A stretch of 64,000 bases of DNA from Palaemon carinicauda (Eukaryota; Arthropoda; Malacostraca; Decapoda; Palaemonidae), in contig NC_090725.1 in the NCBI RefSeq assembly GCF_036898095.1, positions 204,181,263-204,245,262 of the forward strand, read 5' to 3'. Positions within the stretch are counted from its first letter, which is position 1. Every line of letters starts with the position of its first letter. Below are positions 11,486-21,436 of this stretch, piece after piece. The notes under the pieces were generated by a model, which worked only from the letters and a program-made list of their open reading frames with translations, searched no databases and was not told the origin of the DNA. Position numbers and translations under genes: made by a program.

Positions 11486-11524
<39 letters not shown>
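11183..11524 (-). other. 5' leader segment of DIRS B
   Basis: Non-coding. On the minus strand a polypyrimidine tract leads to an acceptor at 11179-11178. The segment has several short inverted words built on CCGGAG/CTCCGG (11290-11310, 11341-11390, 11428-11448) and ends in a (TA)n tract where the Tigger element inserted. Confidence 0.55.
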
Positions 11525-11527
<3 letters not shown>

Positions 11528-12222
11528 TGAACCCTCGTTTATCGCGGTAGATAGGTTCCAGACCCGGCCGCGATAGGTGAAATTCCGCGAAGTAGTGACA
11601 TCATATTTACCTATTTATTTAACATGTATATTCGGACTTTTAAAACCTTCCCTTGTACGTAGTACTGTTAACAAACTACCCTTTAATGTACAGAACACTT
11701 AATGCATGTACTACAGCACCCTAAACTAAAACAGGCACAAATATTAAAGGCGATTTTATATCATGCGTTTCCTAAATACCTAAAAAGCACGATAAAAAAT
11801 GGCAACCAATGTTTTGTTTACGTTCATCTCTGATCATAATGAAGAAACAAACTCATTTAGTGTACACATCTGTGTATAGGTTAGTTTTTGCATCGATTAT
11901 ATTGATTATACAGTATGTTGATTTTTTTATTACCAATGTTTTACTTTATTTTTCTTAGGACTTCCAAATGAAATGTTTTTCTTTATGACGCTGCCTGAAA
12001 CGACGGCGTCATAAAGTACTGTACGCTCAGTAAACAACCACGCGCAGAACAAACAAGGCATTTAACGCGCATGATGATAGTGATAAATAATGATACAGTA
12101 CAGTATTTACAGTAAAAGCATTTACAAAATATGTTACCTTACAAATATAATTTACCGTATCGATATAAAATCATACAGTACTGTACAGTACATATTGTAC
12201 GTAGCAAAGCAGGAAAACAATT

Positions 12223-12225
<3 letters not shown>

Positions 12226-12309
<84 letters not shown>

Positions 12310-12356
12310 TTTACGTACGTACTGTAAATGTAAATTTTAAACAAAAAAAATCAATT

Positions 12357-12417
<61 letters not shown>
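12226..12417. repeat. Duplicated (GA)n microsatellite unit
   Basis: Two (GA)n runs (12226-12305 and 12360-12417), each preceded by CAATTTAC and followed by GATTGTTTTACGTACGTA, so a unit of about 130 bp has been duplicated in tandem. Confidence 0.93.
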
Positions 12418-12421
<4 letters not shown>

Positions 12422-12720
12422 TTTACGTACGTAAATGTAAATTTTAAAAACAAAAAAATATGATAGGTTACAACATGTAGACTTTTAAAACCTTCCCTTT
12501 AACTTAATGCATACAGTACGTACAGTACTAAACTATAAAACAGGCACAAATACAATTTTAGAATGTGAGAATATTAAAGTAAAAAATAAAGATTGTTACT
12601 GTAATCACTACGAAAGAAGTTCAAGAAAAACTTGAATGATGATGGCGATGAATTTGCTGCACAGTAGAAATGATGATGATGAAGCTGATGATGTGTTCTA
12701 CTGTGCAGCCAGGTAGTATT

Positions 12721-14599
12721 TTACGTCTCTTCAGACGGAGGTGTCTTTTCCTGGGACACCTCTTCAACTTCTTCCTGGGAAACTTCTTCAATTTCTTCCG
12801 AAGGCGTAGTAGCAGGAGGAACTGGCTCTTTTTTGCGAGGCTGGAAGAACATTGTGATAGGAAGTTGTTGCCGCTGCTTCTTTTTTCGATCTAAGAGCAT
12901 CTTGTAGGGAGTCATTATGTCATCAACCTTGTTGCAGAATTGCATCGACCGAACCATATCCTCGTCCCACTCTTGCAACATTTCTTTCACCTCCTTTATA
13001 TGGTTGCAGACCTTGGCAAGCCGTTCTAGTGTTAAGCCCGTTTCTTCGACATTTTCTTGGGTCTCTTCCTGGGTTTCACTCTCTTCTTCGCTTGCCGATT
13101 TCGTCAGGTCTTCGAGGTCTGCGTCAGTTAGGGGCTGGGAATGGTAGTCCAACAACTCGTCGACGTCTTCAGTCGTCATGTCGCCAAACCCGTCACCTCC
13201 AATTATGGCAGCCAACTGCACAGATTTGCGTACTGCAGAGTGTTGGATTTCAGCAGGTGTAAATCCCTCGTCGTCGTAAACAATCTCGGGCCACAACTTC
13301 TTCCAGCTCGCATTCACAGTTGCAGGTTTCACCTCTTGAAGTGCCTTCTGAATAATCTTCAGGCACGTGGCTATGGGTGTACTGCCGCCAGTACGCCTTC
13401 AAGTTAAAATCTTCATCCTCATCCTCTTGGGCAGCATCCACACACGCAACGAGGTCCGCCAAGGTATTCTTCGTGTAGAGGGCCTTGAACGCCCTGATAA
13501 CCCCCTGGTCCATCGGTTGAATTAATGACGTGGTGTTGGGTGGCAGGAACTCAACCTGAACGCCCTCACGCGACAGGTCAGTTGCGTGTCCCACCAGCGT
13601 TATCCATAAGGAGAAGGATCTTGAATGGCAAGCCCTTCTCTACGAGATATTCATTGACTTGCGGGATGAAACACTGGTGGAACCAGTTGGAGGTCACCAT
13701 CTTCGTAATCCATGCTTTTGGATTATGCATCCAGTACACGGGAAGGAGATTCTTATTCTTATTTTTCAAAGCGCGAGGATTTTTCGACTTATAAATAAGC
13801 CCCGGCTTTAGCAAAAATCCAGCAGCATTGCCACACATCACGAGGGTAACGCGATCCTTGAATGCTTTAAAGCCAGAGGCTTTGGCTTCCTCTTTGAACA
13901 GGAAAGTTCGCGACGGCATTCTCTTCCAAAACAAGCCGGGTCTCATCCATATTAAAGACTTGTTCCGGCTTGTATCCACCTTCGGCGATAATATTCTTGA
14001 ACGTTGGTTCACGTAAGTTTCAGCAGCGGCAGTGTCAGCCGAAGCAGCCTCCCCATGCAGGGAAAAGCTTTTCAGGGCGAAACGTTTCTGAAACTTCGCG
14101 AACCATCCTTTGCTGGCGGAAACACGTTTCTGAGGCTGGGAATCCATGGATGTCCCTGGTTGAGGATCATCTGCATCATCATCTTCTTCAGCATGGTTGC
14201 CATCGTCGTCTTGAGGTTCCTTTGCAGCAAAATCTGATACAAGCTCAAAGCCTTTGTTCGGAGGGTGTTTGTATCCAAGGCTATGTTCTTCTTCCGGCAG
14301 TCGGCAATCCACACAGCTAAAGCACCTTCCATGCGTACGATCGTTTTATTACGCGTTGTAACGACTCGCTTCGCTGATCTGCTAAAGGTGATTGCAGCCG
14401 TCTTTCTAATGTTCGCCTCGTCCTTCTTGATATAGCGAACAGTAGATTCGTTGATGCCAAAATGGCACCCAGCGGACGCGGAACTTCTACCATCTTTTAA
14501 CATATCGAGAAGCGTAACCTTCTCAGCTATCGTCATCATCCTTCGGTGGCGTTTAGGCTCACTACCAGCCTTAGTAGAAGCAGAACGCTTGGGAGGCAT
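12721..14599 (-). pseudogene. Tigger-like transposase, frameshifted
   Basis: DDE-type transposase of the pogo/Tigger group. From 14599 the N-terminal psq/CENP-B-like helix-turn-helix reads AEKVTLLDMLKDGRSSASAG...INESTVRYIKK, followed by the second DNA-binding part (GALAVWIADCRKKNIALDT). A frameshift near 14250 precedes GWFAKFQKRFALKSFSLHGEAAS. The first catalytic motif NMDET (near 13945) is in a different frame from the following GLFWKRMPSRTF. Then come GNAAGFLLKPGLIYKSKNPRAL, ILLLMDNA (second Asp), a shift near 13590, and PPNTTSLIQPMDQGVIRAF (third catalytic region). The C-terminal acidic/Gln-rich tail ends at 12721. At least four frame changes are needed, so it is inactive. Confidence 0.85.
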
Positions 14600-14910
14600 T
14601 GTACAGTAGGATTTGACAAAAAGTTCAACTTAAAAAGGTCGCACACAGCACAGATTACAACTTCACAAACTTAAGAACGTCTACTCAGCGATACGCCGGA
14701 ACAGAGAGTGGACGACCCAGGCCCGCGAGAACCTAGATGCTGTGGGTTGGAGATGAGGGCAAAAACACCAATCACAGGCTAGATAAACAGAACTTGAGTT
14801 CTGATTCGTCCATCTATCAGCGCTTGAACCAATCACAACCCGTCTTACAGTATATGATGCGTAGGTTACCAACTCATACAAGATACCCCGCGCATACCGT
14901 ACGTACAGTA

Positions 14911-15077
14911 TTAATAATAATAATAATAAATAATGATAATAATACAGTACAGTACTGTAATAATAATAATAATAATGATAATAATAATAACAATCATAAT
15001 TTTATTAACAACAACAATAATAATAATAGCTTTACGTATGCTATTTTTTTCTTTTGTAGGATGTCTCTCTCTCTCTG

Positions 15078-15120
<43 letters not shown>

Positions 15121-15497
15121 TTATTCGAAATGTGATTTTTGCAACAAAGAATATTATTGGATGCAGTACTACGTACGTATACATACAAAAGATTCATGGA
15201 AAAGAAGCACATCCATTACATTTGTAGTACAGTAGTAGCCATCAGCAGCCTTACACCATTCTAATATTGTATGACTGCATCTGATTTGCGTTTCATATTC
15301 GATTTAATATTACTACGTACTGTATACAGTACTGAATTATCGTATGATAATAATACAGTAATAATAATAATAATAATGATAATATTAATAACAATAATAA
15401 TTTTATTAACAACAACAACAATAATAATAATAAAAACAATAATAATACACGTAATAGCTTTACGTATGCTATTTTATTCTTTTGTAGGATGTGTGTG

Positions 15498-15529
<32 letters not shown>

Positions 15530-15760
15530 TTATTCGAAATGTGATTTTTGCAACAAAGAATATTATTGGATGCAGTACTACGTACGTATACATACAAAAG
15601 AATCATGGAAAAGATGCACATCCATTACATTTGTAGTATAGTAGCCATCAGCAGCCTTACACCATTCTAATATGGTATGACTGCATCTGATTTGCGTTTC
15701 ATGTTCGATTTAATTTTACTACGTACTGCATACAGTACTGTATTATCGTATGATCACATT
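14911..15760. repeat. 409-bp-period tandem duplication inside the Tigger element
   Basis: Two consecutive copies share an (ATA/AAT)n stretch, the segment around TTTACGTATGCTATTTT, a (CT)n run, CGTACGCTTATTCGAAATGTG (ending 15120 and 15529 for its CGTACGC) and a following 200-bp block. The copies differ by short indels and substitutions. It lies upstream of the transposase (minus strand). Confidence 0.88.
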
Positions 15761-16024
15761 CTCTTTTCGTGTTTTATTTCTTTCTGTGCTGAATTATATA
15801 TCATATGTAATGCAATGAACAATCAGTAAGAGCAGATATTACTAATTACAGTATTAATGGAATTACAGGTAACAAAATATCGTATTTGGGGGTCTTCAGA
15901 TTTCGCGGTATTTTCGAAATTTCCGGAAAATCCGCGATATGTATATATATATATGGGTTATGGAAAAAACCTGCGAAGTGGTGAATCCGCGATGGTCGAA
16001 CCGCGAAGTAGCGAGGGTTCACTG

Positions 16025-16959
16025 TATATATATATATATATATATATATAACTAGTAAAAGGATCTCGAAAGGATACTTAGGTGATCCCCGGAAGGGGGG
16101 GGGGGAGGGGGGAGTGGTGGTAAGTCGTGTGAAGATGCCATAGCAGGAGTCAAGATGCAAGTGACCAATGAGGGGATGAATCCCTGCCGTAGGGGTGCAC
16201 CTAGATAAAAGGGAAGTTAAGACTTCCCAGCTCATAAATAAAACTCATGGCAGAGTTGGATAGAGGTTCAGACCCAACTCCCAGGCCGAAGCAGGGAGAG
16301 GGTGGAACTAGGTGAGGGGGAACTAAAGGCGGCTCTAAGGCGGGCCAACTAACCTAAAATATAGACTCTCACACGAACAGGACTAACTTTAAATACACCA
16401 ATAAGTAACCATAATACACAATAATAAAGTAAGCTAAAACCAAAATGCAATAAGATGATTTCCCACGTGGGTAAGAGATAGAGAGAGGGAGAACGCTTTC
16501 CTGTATGAACAGAAAACGGGAACTCCAGCCTCTCGCACTGTCAACAAACCTATAGGGGAGAGATGGAGAGAGGTAGAACACATGACTGTATGAACAGAAA
16601 ACGGGAACTCCAGCCGCTCGTACTCGTGGTTACTCTAAGAAAAAATAACAAACCTCAAAATAAACACACACCTCAGTCCGTGAATACAATAAAACAATAA
16701 ATAATAAAAAGAAACAAAGGATAGCGAAAAACGGGAACTGAACAGTGAATAATGGCGAAAATAAAACAACGCCAAGTAGTGGTACTAAACTATAATAAAG
16801 CCCCGAACGCTATCTTTCGTTCGTCAAAGATACGGACTCGTAAGCGTTAAAAAGTACCAAAAGACTTACAAAACATGGTTCAAAATAAACGGCACAAGGC
16901 CAAGAATCTATAATAAGATAAATGAACCTAGAATGACAATAGTACCAAACGGGCAAACA
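16025..16959 (-). other. 5' leader segment of DIRS B between Tigger and DIRS C
   Basis: No convincing coding frame. It includes a duplicated word near 16500 and 16585 (GAACAGAAAACGGGAACTCC, about 90 bp apart) and ends where the terminus of DIRS C begins. Assignment to B is by position: the sequence resumes as B terminus beyond C at 25727. Confidence 0.5.
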
Positions 16960-17003
16960 AAACGGATTTTGAGCGAAGCGAAAAATCTATTTTTGGGTGA
17001 GAT

Positions 17004-17349
17004 AGCCATGGCGTCCTGATGGAAGGTTCCTGTTTGGTAGCTTCCTTGGGTATAAGACTACTAAGATATTCCCAGAGAATTTAACCACAGGTTATCACAG
17101 AATTCTAACTTCTGGAGCGAGTATCTCAAAGGTTTCCCTTTAAGACATCGTAATACAACAGGGGACACGCATGTCTGAACGTGCCACATAGCTATCTCCA
17201 CCCCGAACAGAGTTAATGCTTCGGTGTGTAAGGGCTGAGAATAGCTGGGAGCCGTTCCACAGCTAATCTCACTCGTGGCTACTACTGATACTCGAGACGT
17301 AAACAAACGGACGCCATTGCTCTAATGACGTCACGCGCGTCTTTATCCT
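17004..17349. repeat. Right inverted terminal repeat of DIRS C
   Basis: About 345 bp. The reverse complement is almost identical to 25368-25713; by eye I find one substitution (a C/T difference in GGGGACACGC against GGGGATACGC). Outside it, 16960-17003 is the unique outer terminus copied into the internal complementary region. Confidence 0.9.
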
Positions 17350-17424
17350 GGCGCCAGTTGCTGCCCATCACCATGATACAATTGTGTAGGGTGGGAACAA
17401 ACTGAACGAAGTAGTAGGGAGGGT

Positions 17425-17516
17425 CCATCAGGACGCCATGGCTATCTCACCCAAAAATAGATTTTTCGCTTCGCTCAAAATCCGTTTTTTGGGCTCAAGC
17501 CATGGCGTCCTGATGG
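17425..17516. repeat. Internal complementary region of DIRS C
   Basis: Starts CCATCAGGACGCCATGG and ends CCATGGCGTCCTGATGG. The left half is the reverse complement of the right outer terminus (16960-17020), the right half of the left outer terminus (25695-25726); they meet at a T6 run. Confidence 0.9.
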
Positions 17517-18308
17517 AAGAGTACCAGAGAATCAATGTATCGTGGTAGATTTTCCCCCAGAGTTAAGTGCCTAGGCATTGACAAAACAGCAAAGTAATCT
17601 TAGGTAAGAACCATAGGAACAAAGTATCCTGCCCCCCATTGGTAGGAAGTTCCCATGGGCTATGCCGACGTCAAAGTGGTATTGAAGGGCTATTCATCTT
17701 GACAGAAGAACTTTTAAGAACTTAGAGATGAAGCAGAATGTTTGATATTTGTATAGGAACATTCTGAAGTAGGCCAGTGGTGGTTGGGCACTGTGTGTAG
17801 AGTTCATCTCCTGATTATTCGAAGTAAGTATTCGTGTAGGAACCTTACTGAGACAAGGTGAATATAATTTAGGATTAGACATCATAAATTCTTCATGACC
17901 ATAGGAAAGGAGGAATAAATAAAACTATGACAGTATGTATTTCATAGTAAGTAGGAGCTGAAAGAGACGCATAAGTAATAAAATAGAAATTTTATTTCAC
18001 AATGCAGAAATTAAATAATTTACAGCAAAAGTAAAGTTCATTTACAGTAATAATAATGTACATAGAAATAAAGGCTTGCTCTTGAGTCTGAAAAGGAATT
18101 TCAGGATTAGTAGGTACTCGTTCTCGAGGAACGCAAGTCTTTAAACAACACATCATGCTCAAGGCATGCGGCACTTGTGTGACACTATGACATTTCACCT
18201 GGGATAAGAACAGTTATAAAAGCACTAAGTGTTTTTAGACATCACTATGAATCACTCGAGGGTCAACATAGGCACCCGAAGAGTTAGAGTCCCAAGTAAC
18301 TCACTGTT

Positions 18309-21077
18309 CTACGCAGAGTTAGGTGCAGGTTTCATAACACTACCTGCGGCTACCACAAAATGTTTGATTTCGTGCACTTGTTTCGCATAATGTTTAAAGA
18401 AAACTCGCGAGGACTTCCAGCCCGTAAAGTTTTTAAGGCTCTCAAAGTCCATGCTCTGAAAGAAGTTCAGAGAAGATGCCACTTTTCTAGGATCATGACC
18501 AGCGGGTGTACTGTTCGGATCCGCTCTGCGAATGAAGTAGGTGATTTTCGCTCTTAATTGTTTCAGTGACAGGTCGCTGCCCGATGTTTCTCCTTTGAAG
18601 AGTTGGCCTCCACCAAAGTTCGAAGTTCTGCGAAGATAGACCTTGAGACTCTCTACTGGACATAGAGAGACATCCTCCTTCAGGGGGCATATTCTCCAAG
18701 GGCCCCATCTTTTGGTGGGTAATTCATTTTTGGCGAGAAACGTCGGATCAGGGGAGAGGGTCACTTCTCCTGAATCAGCAAACAGGATGTGTCCCTCTTC
18801 TCTTGATAATGCCACTATTTCGCTGACTCGAGCTCCCGAGGCGAGAGCAAATAAAAATATAACTTTCTGAGTCAGATCCTTGAGGGGGCATGAATCATTG
18901 TCCAAGTTGGAGGCGAAATGGAGCACCTTGTCTAGTGACCAGGAGATCGGTTTCGGAGGGGGTGCTGGGCGTAGGCGAGCACATGCTTTCGGCAATTTGT
19001 TAAAGATGTCGTTGGACAGATCAATTTGGAAAGCATATAGAATTGGTCTAGTCAAAGCCGATTTGCAGGTTGAAATCGTATTGGCTGCTAATCCTTGTCC
19101 ATGAAGGTGAATGAAGAAGGACATACAGAAATCAATGGTGATTTCTTTAGGATTTTTTGCTTTAACAAAGGAGACCCATTTCCTCCAGGATGATTCATAT
19201 TGCCGTCTCGTGGATTCGGTCTTGTATTCCTCTAGGAAGTCTAGACTTTTCTTCGAGATCCCAAACCTCTTCTTTGCGGCAAGGGAGAGAAAATCATGAG
19301 ATGAAGGTCCTTGATTTTCGATGATGAAGCGAAGACAGTCGACTTCTGTACTTGTTGAGAGAGAACTGGGCCCGGGAGAGGGATCAGCTTGGGCTGCAGC
19401 TCCAGGACCAGGGGGTACCAGTTGCTCCGGGGCCACTTGGGAGCCACTAGGGCCGCTGTCCCTTTGAAGGTTCTCAATTTGGAGAGGACTTTCAACAGAA
19501 GGTTGGTGGGAGGGAACAGGTATATCTTCGACCATCTGTTCCAGTCCAGTGACATGGCGTCCACCGCTTCTGCTTTGGGGTCCTCGTACGGGGCTACGTA
19601 CAGAGGAAGTTGATTGTTGTCGCTCGTTGCAAAGAGATCTATCTGAAGTTCTGGGACTTGATGAGAGATGAAGGAGAATGATCTTGCGTCTAGAGACCAT
19701 TCCGACTCTATCGGGTTTGTCCGAGATAGAGCATCCGCTGTCACGTTGCGGAATCCTTGTAGGTGAACTGCAGACAGGTGCCACTTCTTCTTCTCCGCCA
19801 GACGGAAGATTGGGAGAAGCACCTGATTTATCTGGGGCGATCTTGAGCCTTGGCGATTGAGACAACGAACTACCACCGAGTTGTCTAGGGTTAGACGGAT
19901 GTGGATCGAGGGCGGCGGGGATAGCTTCTTCAGAGTAAGAAGGACCGCCATGGCCTCCAAGATGTTTATGTGGAACGTCTTGAATAGTGGAGACCAGGTC
20001 CCTTGAGCTTGTTTCAGGTGGGAGTGACCTCCCCAGCCCTCCAGTGAGGCATCCGTGTGGATGTTGAGTGATGGAGGAGGGTGTTGGAGAGGAATGGACC
20101 TTTTCAGGGCCATTGCTTCCGACCACGGCTTTAGGAGGCGTCGAAGTCTGTTTGGAAGCCGTCTCTTGAGGTCTCTTCGAGCGATGGATGCCGATCGTCT
20201 CCAGACTCCCGCGGCATCCTTTAGCTGTGCACGAAGCACTGGGTTTGTCACTGAGGCGAATTGTAGAGAGCCTAGAACTCGTTCCTGCTGTCGTCTTGAA
20301 ATGCGTTTGGATTTCAGTAGTCGCTTGACAGACCCTGCTATTTCCTTCCTTTTCTTCTGGGGGATGGAAAGGCGGTGTGACTGAAGATTCCAGTGGATTC
20401 CCAGCCACTGAAACTTCTGAGCCGGAGAGAGGCGAGATTTCTTCTCGTTGATCTTGAATCCCAGGTGTTCTAGGTACTGGGTAACTTCGTCGCAAGACTT
20501 TGTACACTCTTCGGGCGATGGAGCCCAGACTAGCCAGTCGTCGAGGTAGGCCATCACCTGGACGTTTCTTAGGCGGAGCTGTTGTACTATGGCATCCGCC
20601 AGCTTTGTGAAGATCCGAGGGGCCACATTGAGGCCGAATGGCATGGCCCGGAAGGCGTAGCTTTTTCTTTGGAGTCGAAATCCTAGGTAGGAGGAAGCGT
20701 GATGGTTCATTGGAATGTGCCAATAGGCATCCGCCAGGTCTATAGAGACCGTGTAGGAACCTTGAGGCAGAAGGGTCCTTATTTGTTGAAGCGTCAGCAT
20801 CTTGAATTTGTTGTTCTCTATGAACTTGTTGAGGGGGGATAAGTCCAGAATGACTCTGAGCTTGTCTGAGTCCTTCTTGGGAACGCAAAACAGTCTCCCT
20901 TGGAACCTGGTGGACTTTACCTTCCTTATCACCTTCTTGTTCAAGAGGTCTAGAACATATTCTTCCAGGATGGGGGTCGATTGTTGAAAGAACCGCTGGA
21001 AGATTGGGGGTGGTTGCACCCAACTCCAGCCTAGACCGTTCTTGATGATGCTGTGTGCCCAAGGATCGAAGGTCCAA
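18309..21077 (-). CDS. Tyrosine recombinase of DIRS C (with long N-terminal overlap of pol)
   Basis: Integrates the circular DIRS intermediate by site-specific recombination. The 922-codon frame is fully open. Only the last 345 residues or so (DNA about 19346-18309) match the recombinase family: core-binding part [16 protein letters not shown], then catalytic Arg750 (SGARVSEIVAL), His861 and Arg864 ([10 protein letters not shown]), Trp310-equivalent (FTGWKSS, residue 887) and nucleophile Tyr897 (FFKHYAKQ). All five are present. Residues 1-570 or so overlap pol in the -1 frame and may not be translated. The real start is unknown: an internal Met or a frameshift from pol would both work. The gene lies just upstream of the internal complementary region. 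Confidence 0.85.
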   Translation of the reverse strand: MDLRSLGTQHHQERSRLELGATTPNLPAVLSTIDPHPGRICSRPLEQEGDKEGKVHQVPRETVLRSQEGLRQAQSHSGLIPPQQVHREQQIQDADASTNKDPSASRFLHGLYRPGGCLLAHSNEPSRFLLPRISTPKKKLRLPGHAIRPQCGPSDLHKAGGCHSTTAPPKKRPGDGLPRRLASLGSIARRVYKVLRRSYPVPRTPGIQDQREEISPLSGSEVSVAGNPLESSVTPPFHPPEEKEGNSRVCQATTEIQTHFKTTAGTSSRLSTIRLSDKPSASCTAKGCRGSLETIGIHRSKRPQETASKQTSTPPKAVVGSNGPEKVHSSPTPSSITQHPHGCLTGGLGRSLPPETSSRDLVSTIQDVPHKHLGGHGGPSYSEEAIPAALDPHPSNPRQLGGSSLSQSPRLKIAPDKSGASPNLPSGGEEEVAPVCSSPTRIPQRDSGCSISDKPDRVGMVSRRKIILLHLSSSPRTSDRSLCNERQQSTSSVRSPVRGPQSRSGGRHVTGLEQMVEDIPVPSHQPSVESPLQIENLQRDSGPSGSQVAPEQLVPPGPGAAAQADPSPGPSSLSTSTEVDCLRFIIENQGPSSHDFLSLAAKKRFGISKKSLDFLEEYKTESTRRQYESSWRKWVSFVKAKNPKEITIDFCMSFFIHLHGQGLAANTISTCKSALTRPILYAFQIDLSNDIFNKLPKACARLRPAPPPKPISWSLDKVLHFASNLDNDSCPLKDLTQKVIFLFALASGARVSEIVALSREEGHILFADSGEVTLSPDPTFLAKNELPTKRWGPWRICPLKEDVSLCPVESLKVYLRRTSNFGGGQLFKGETSGSDLSLKQLRAKITYFIRRADPNSTPAGHDPRKVASSLNFFQSMDFESLKNFTGWKSSRVFFKHYAKQVHEIKHFVVAAGSVMKPAPNSA

Positions 21078-21436
21078 CGATCCTGGAATTGGCGGAGTCT
21101 TCCTCCCACCGGAAGCACTTCATTGCTTCTGGTGTCCCGAGGACTTGTTGCCTCGGCCGCTAGCTCCCTTTCCTCCTCTACCTCTGGAGGGACGACGAGA
21201 GGCGTCTCTGCTTGCACCCCTGGACGAGCCTCTACCTCTGGCATGAAAGGTAGTGGATGGCTGCTCAAAGGCAGGGGTGAAGACCGGTGACTGTGACAAC
21301 ACCGGTTGGGGGACCAATTGAAAGGTCTGTTGTGGTTGGGCAACCACTTGGGAGGTAGCGGGTCCCGGAAACTGACGTCGTTGTTGACGTTGCTGGGGTT
21401 TTGGCTTCTGAGGTTTCCTCTTAGGCTGAGGTCCAT
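19241..21436 (-). CDS. pol of DIRS C: reverse transcriptase, RNase H, DLFAT domain
   Basis: A 731-codon open frame that copies element RNA to DNA. RT covers about residues 165-350: [34 protein letters not shown] (Asp233) and YLDDW (Asp299, Asp300). RNase H covers about 455-575 with Asp462 (HTDAS), Glu494 (ILEAMAV), Asp518 (TLDNS) and Asp568 (TADALSR), a complete catalytic set. The DLFATSDN block (600 on) with DAMSLDW and YLFPPTN sits where DIRS1-type pol has a methyltransferase-like domain. The first 105 or so codons overlap the end of gag (21436-21120) in another frame, so the true start may be lower than the Met used here, or translation may come from gag by frameshifting. Confidence 0.88.
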   Translation of the reverse strand: MDLSLRGNLRSQNPSNVNNDVSFRDPLPPKWLPNHNRPFNWSPNRCCHSHRSSPLPLSSHPLPFMPEVEARPGVQAETPLVVPPEVEEERELAAEATSPRDTRSNEVLPVGGRLRQFQDRWTFDPWAHSIIKNGLGWSWVQPPPIFQRFFQQSTPILEEYVLDLLNKKVIRKVKSTRFQGRLFCVPKKDSDKLRVILDLSPLNKFIENNKFKMLTLQQIRTLLPQGSYTVSIDLADAYWHIPMNHHASSYLGFRLQRKSYAFRAMPFGLNVAPRIFTKLADAIVQQLRLRNVQVMAYLDDWLVWAPSPEECTKSCDEVTQYLEHLGFKINEKKSRLSPAQKFQWLGIHWNLQSHRLSIPQKKRKEIAGSVKRLLKSKRISRRQQERVLGSLQFASVTNPVLRAQLKDAAGVWRRSASIARRDLKRRLPNRLRRLLKPWSEAMALKRSIPLQHPPPSLNIHTDASLEGWGGHSHLKQAQGTWSPLFKTFHINILEAMAVLLTLKKLSPPPSIHIRLTLDNSVVVRCLNRQGSRSPQINQVLLPIFRLAEKKKWHLSAVHLQGFRNVTADALSRTNPIESEWSLDARSFSFISHQVPELQIDLFATSDNNQLPLYVAPYEDPKAEAVDAMSLDWNRWSKIYLFPPTNLLLKVLSKLRTFKGTAALVAPKWPRSNWYPLVLELQPKLIPLPGPVLSQQVQKSTVFASSSKIKDLHLMIFSPLPQRRGLGSRRKV

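Larger units (their letters stand above)
11525..16024 (-). mobile_element. Tigger/pogo-type DNA transposon, 4500 bp
   Basis: Bounded by inverted ends beginning CAGTGAACCCTCG on the left and ending CGAGGGTTCACTG on the right, flanked by TA on both sides (the usual pogo/Tigger target), inside a (TA)n tract. It carries a broken transposase on the minus strand and several microsatellites. Its left end and subterminal sequence match the MITE at 43891-45178. Confidence 0.92.

Noticed and set aside
12090..12434. RERERE-type and similar long dinucleotide-coded frames, also YIYIYI frames at 43.9-44.6 kb
   Set aside because: Translations of (GA)n and (TA)n microsatellites with no other content.
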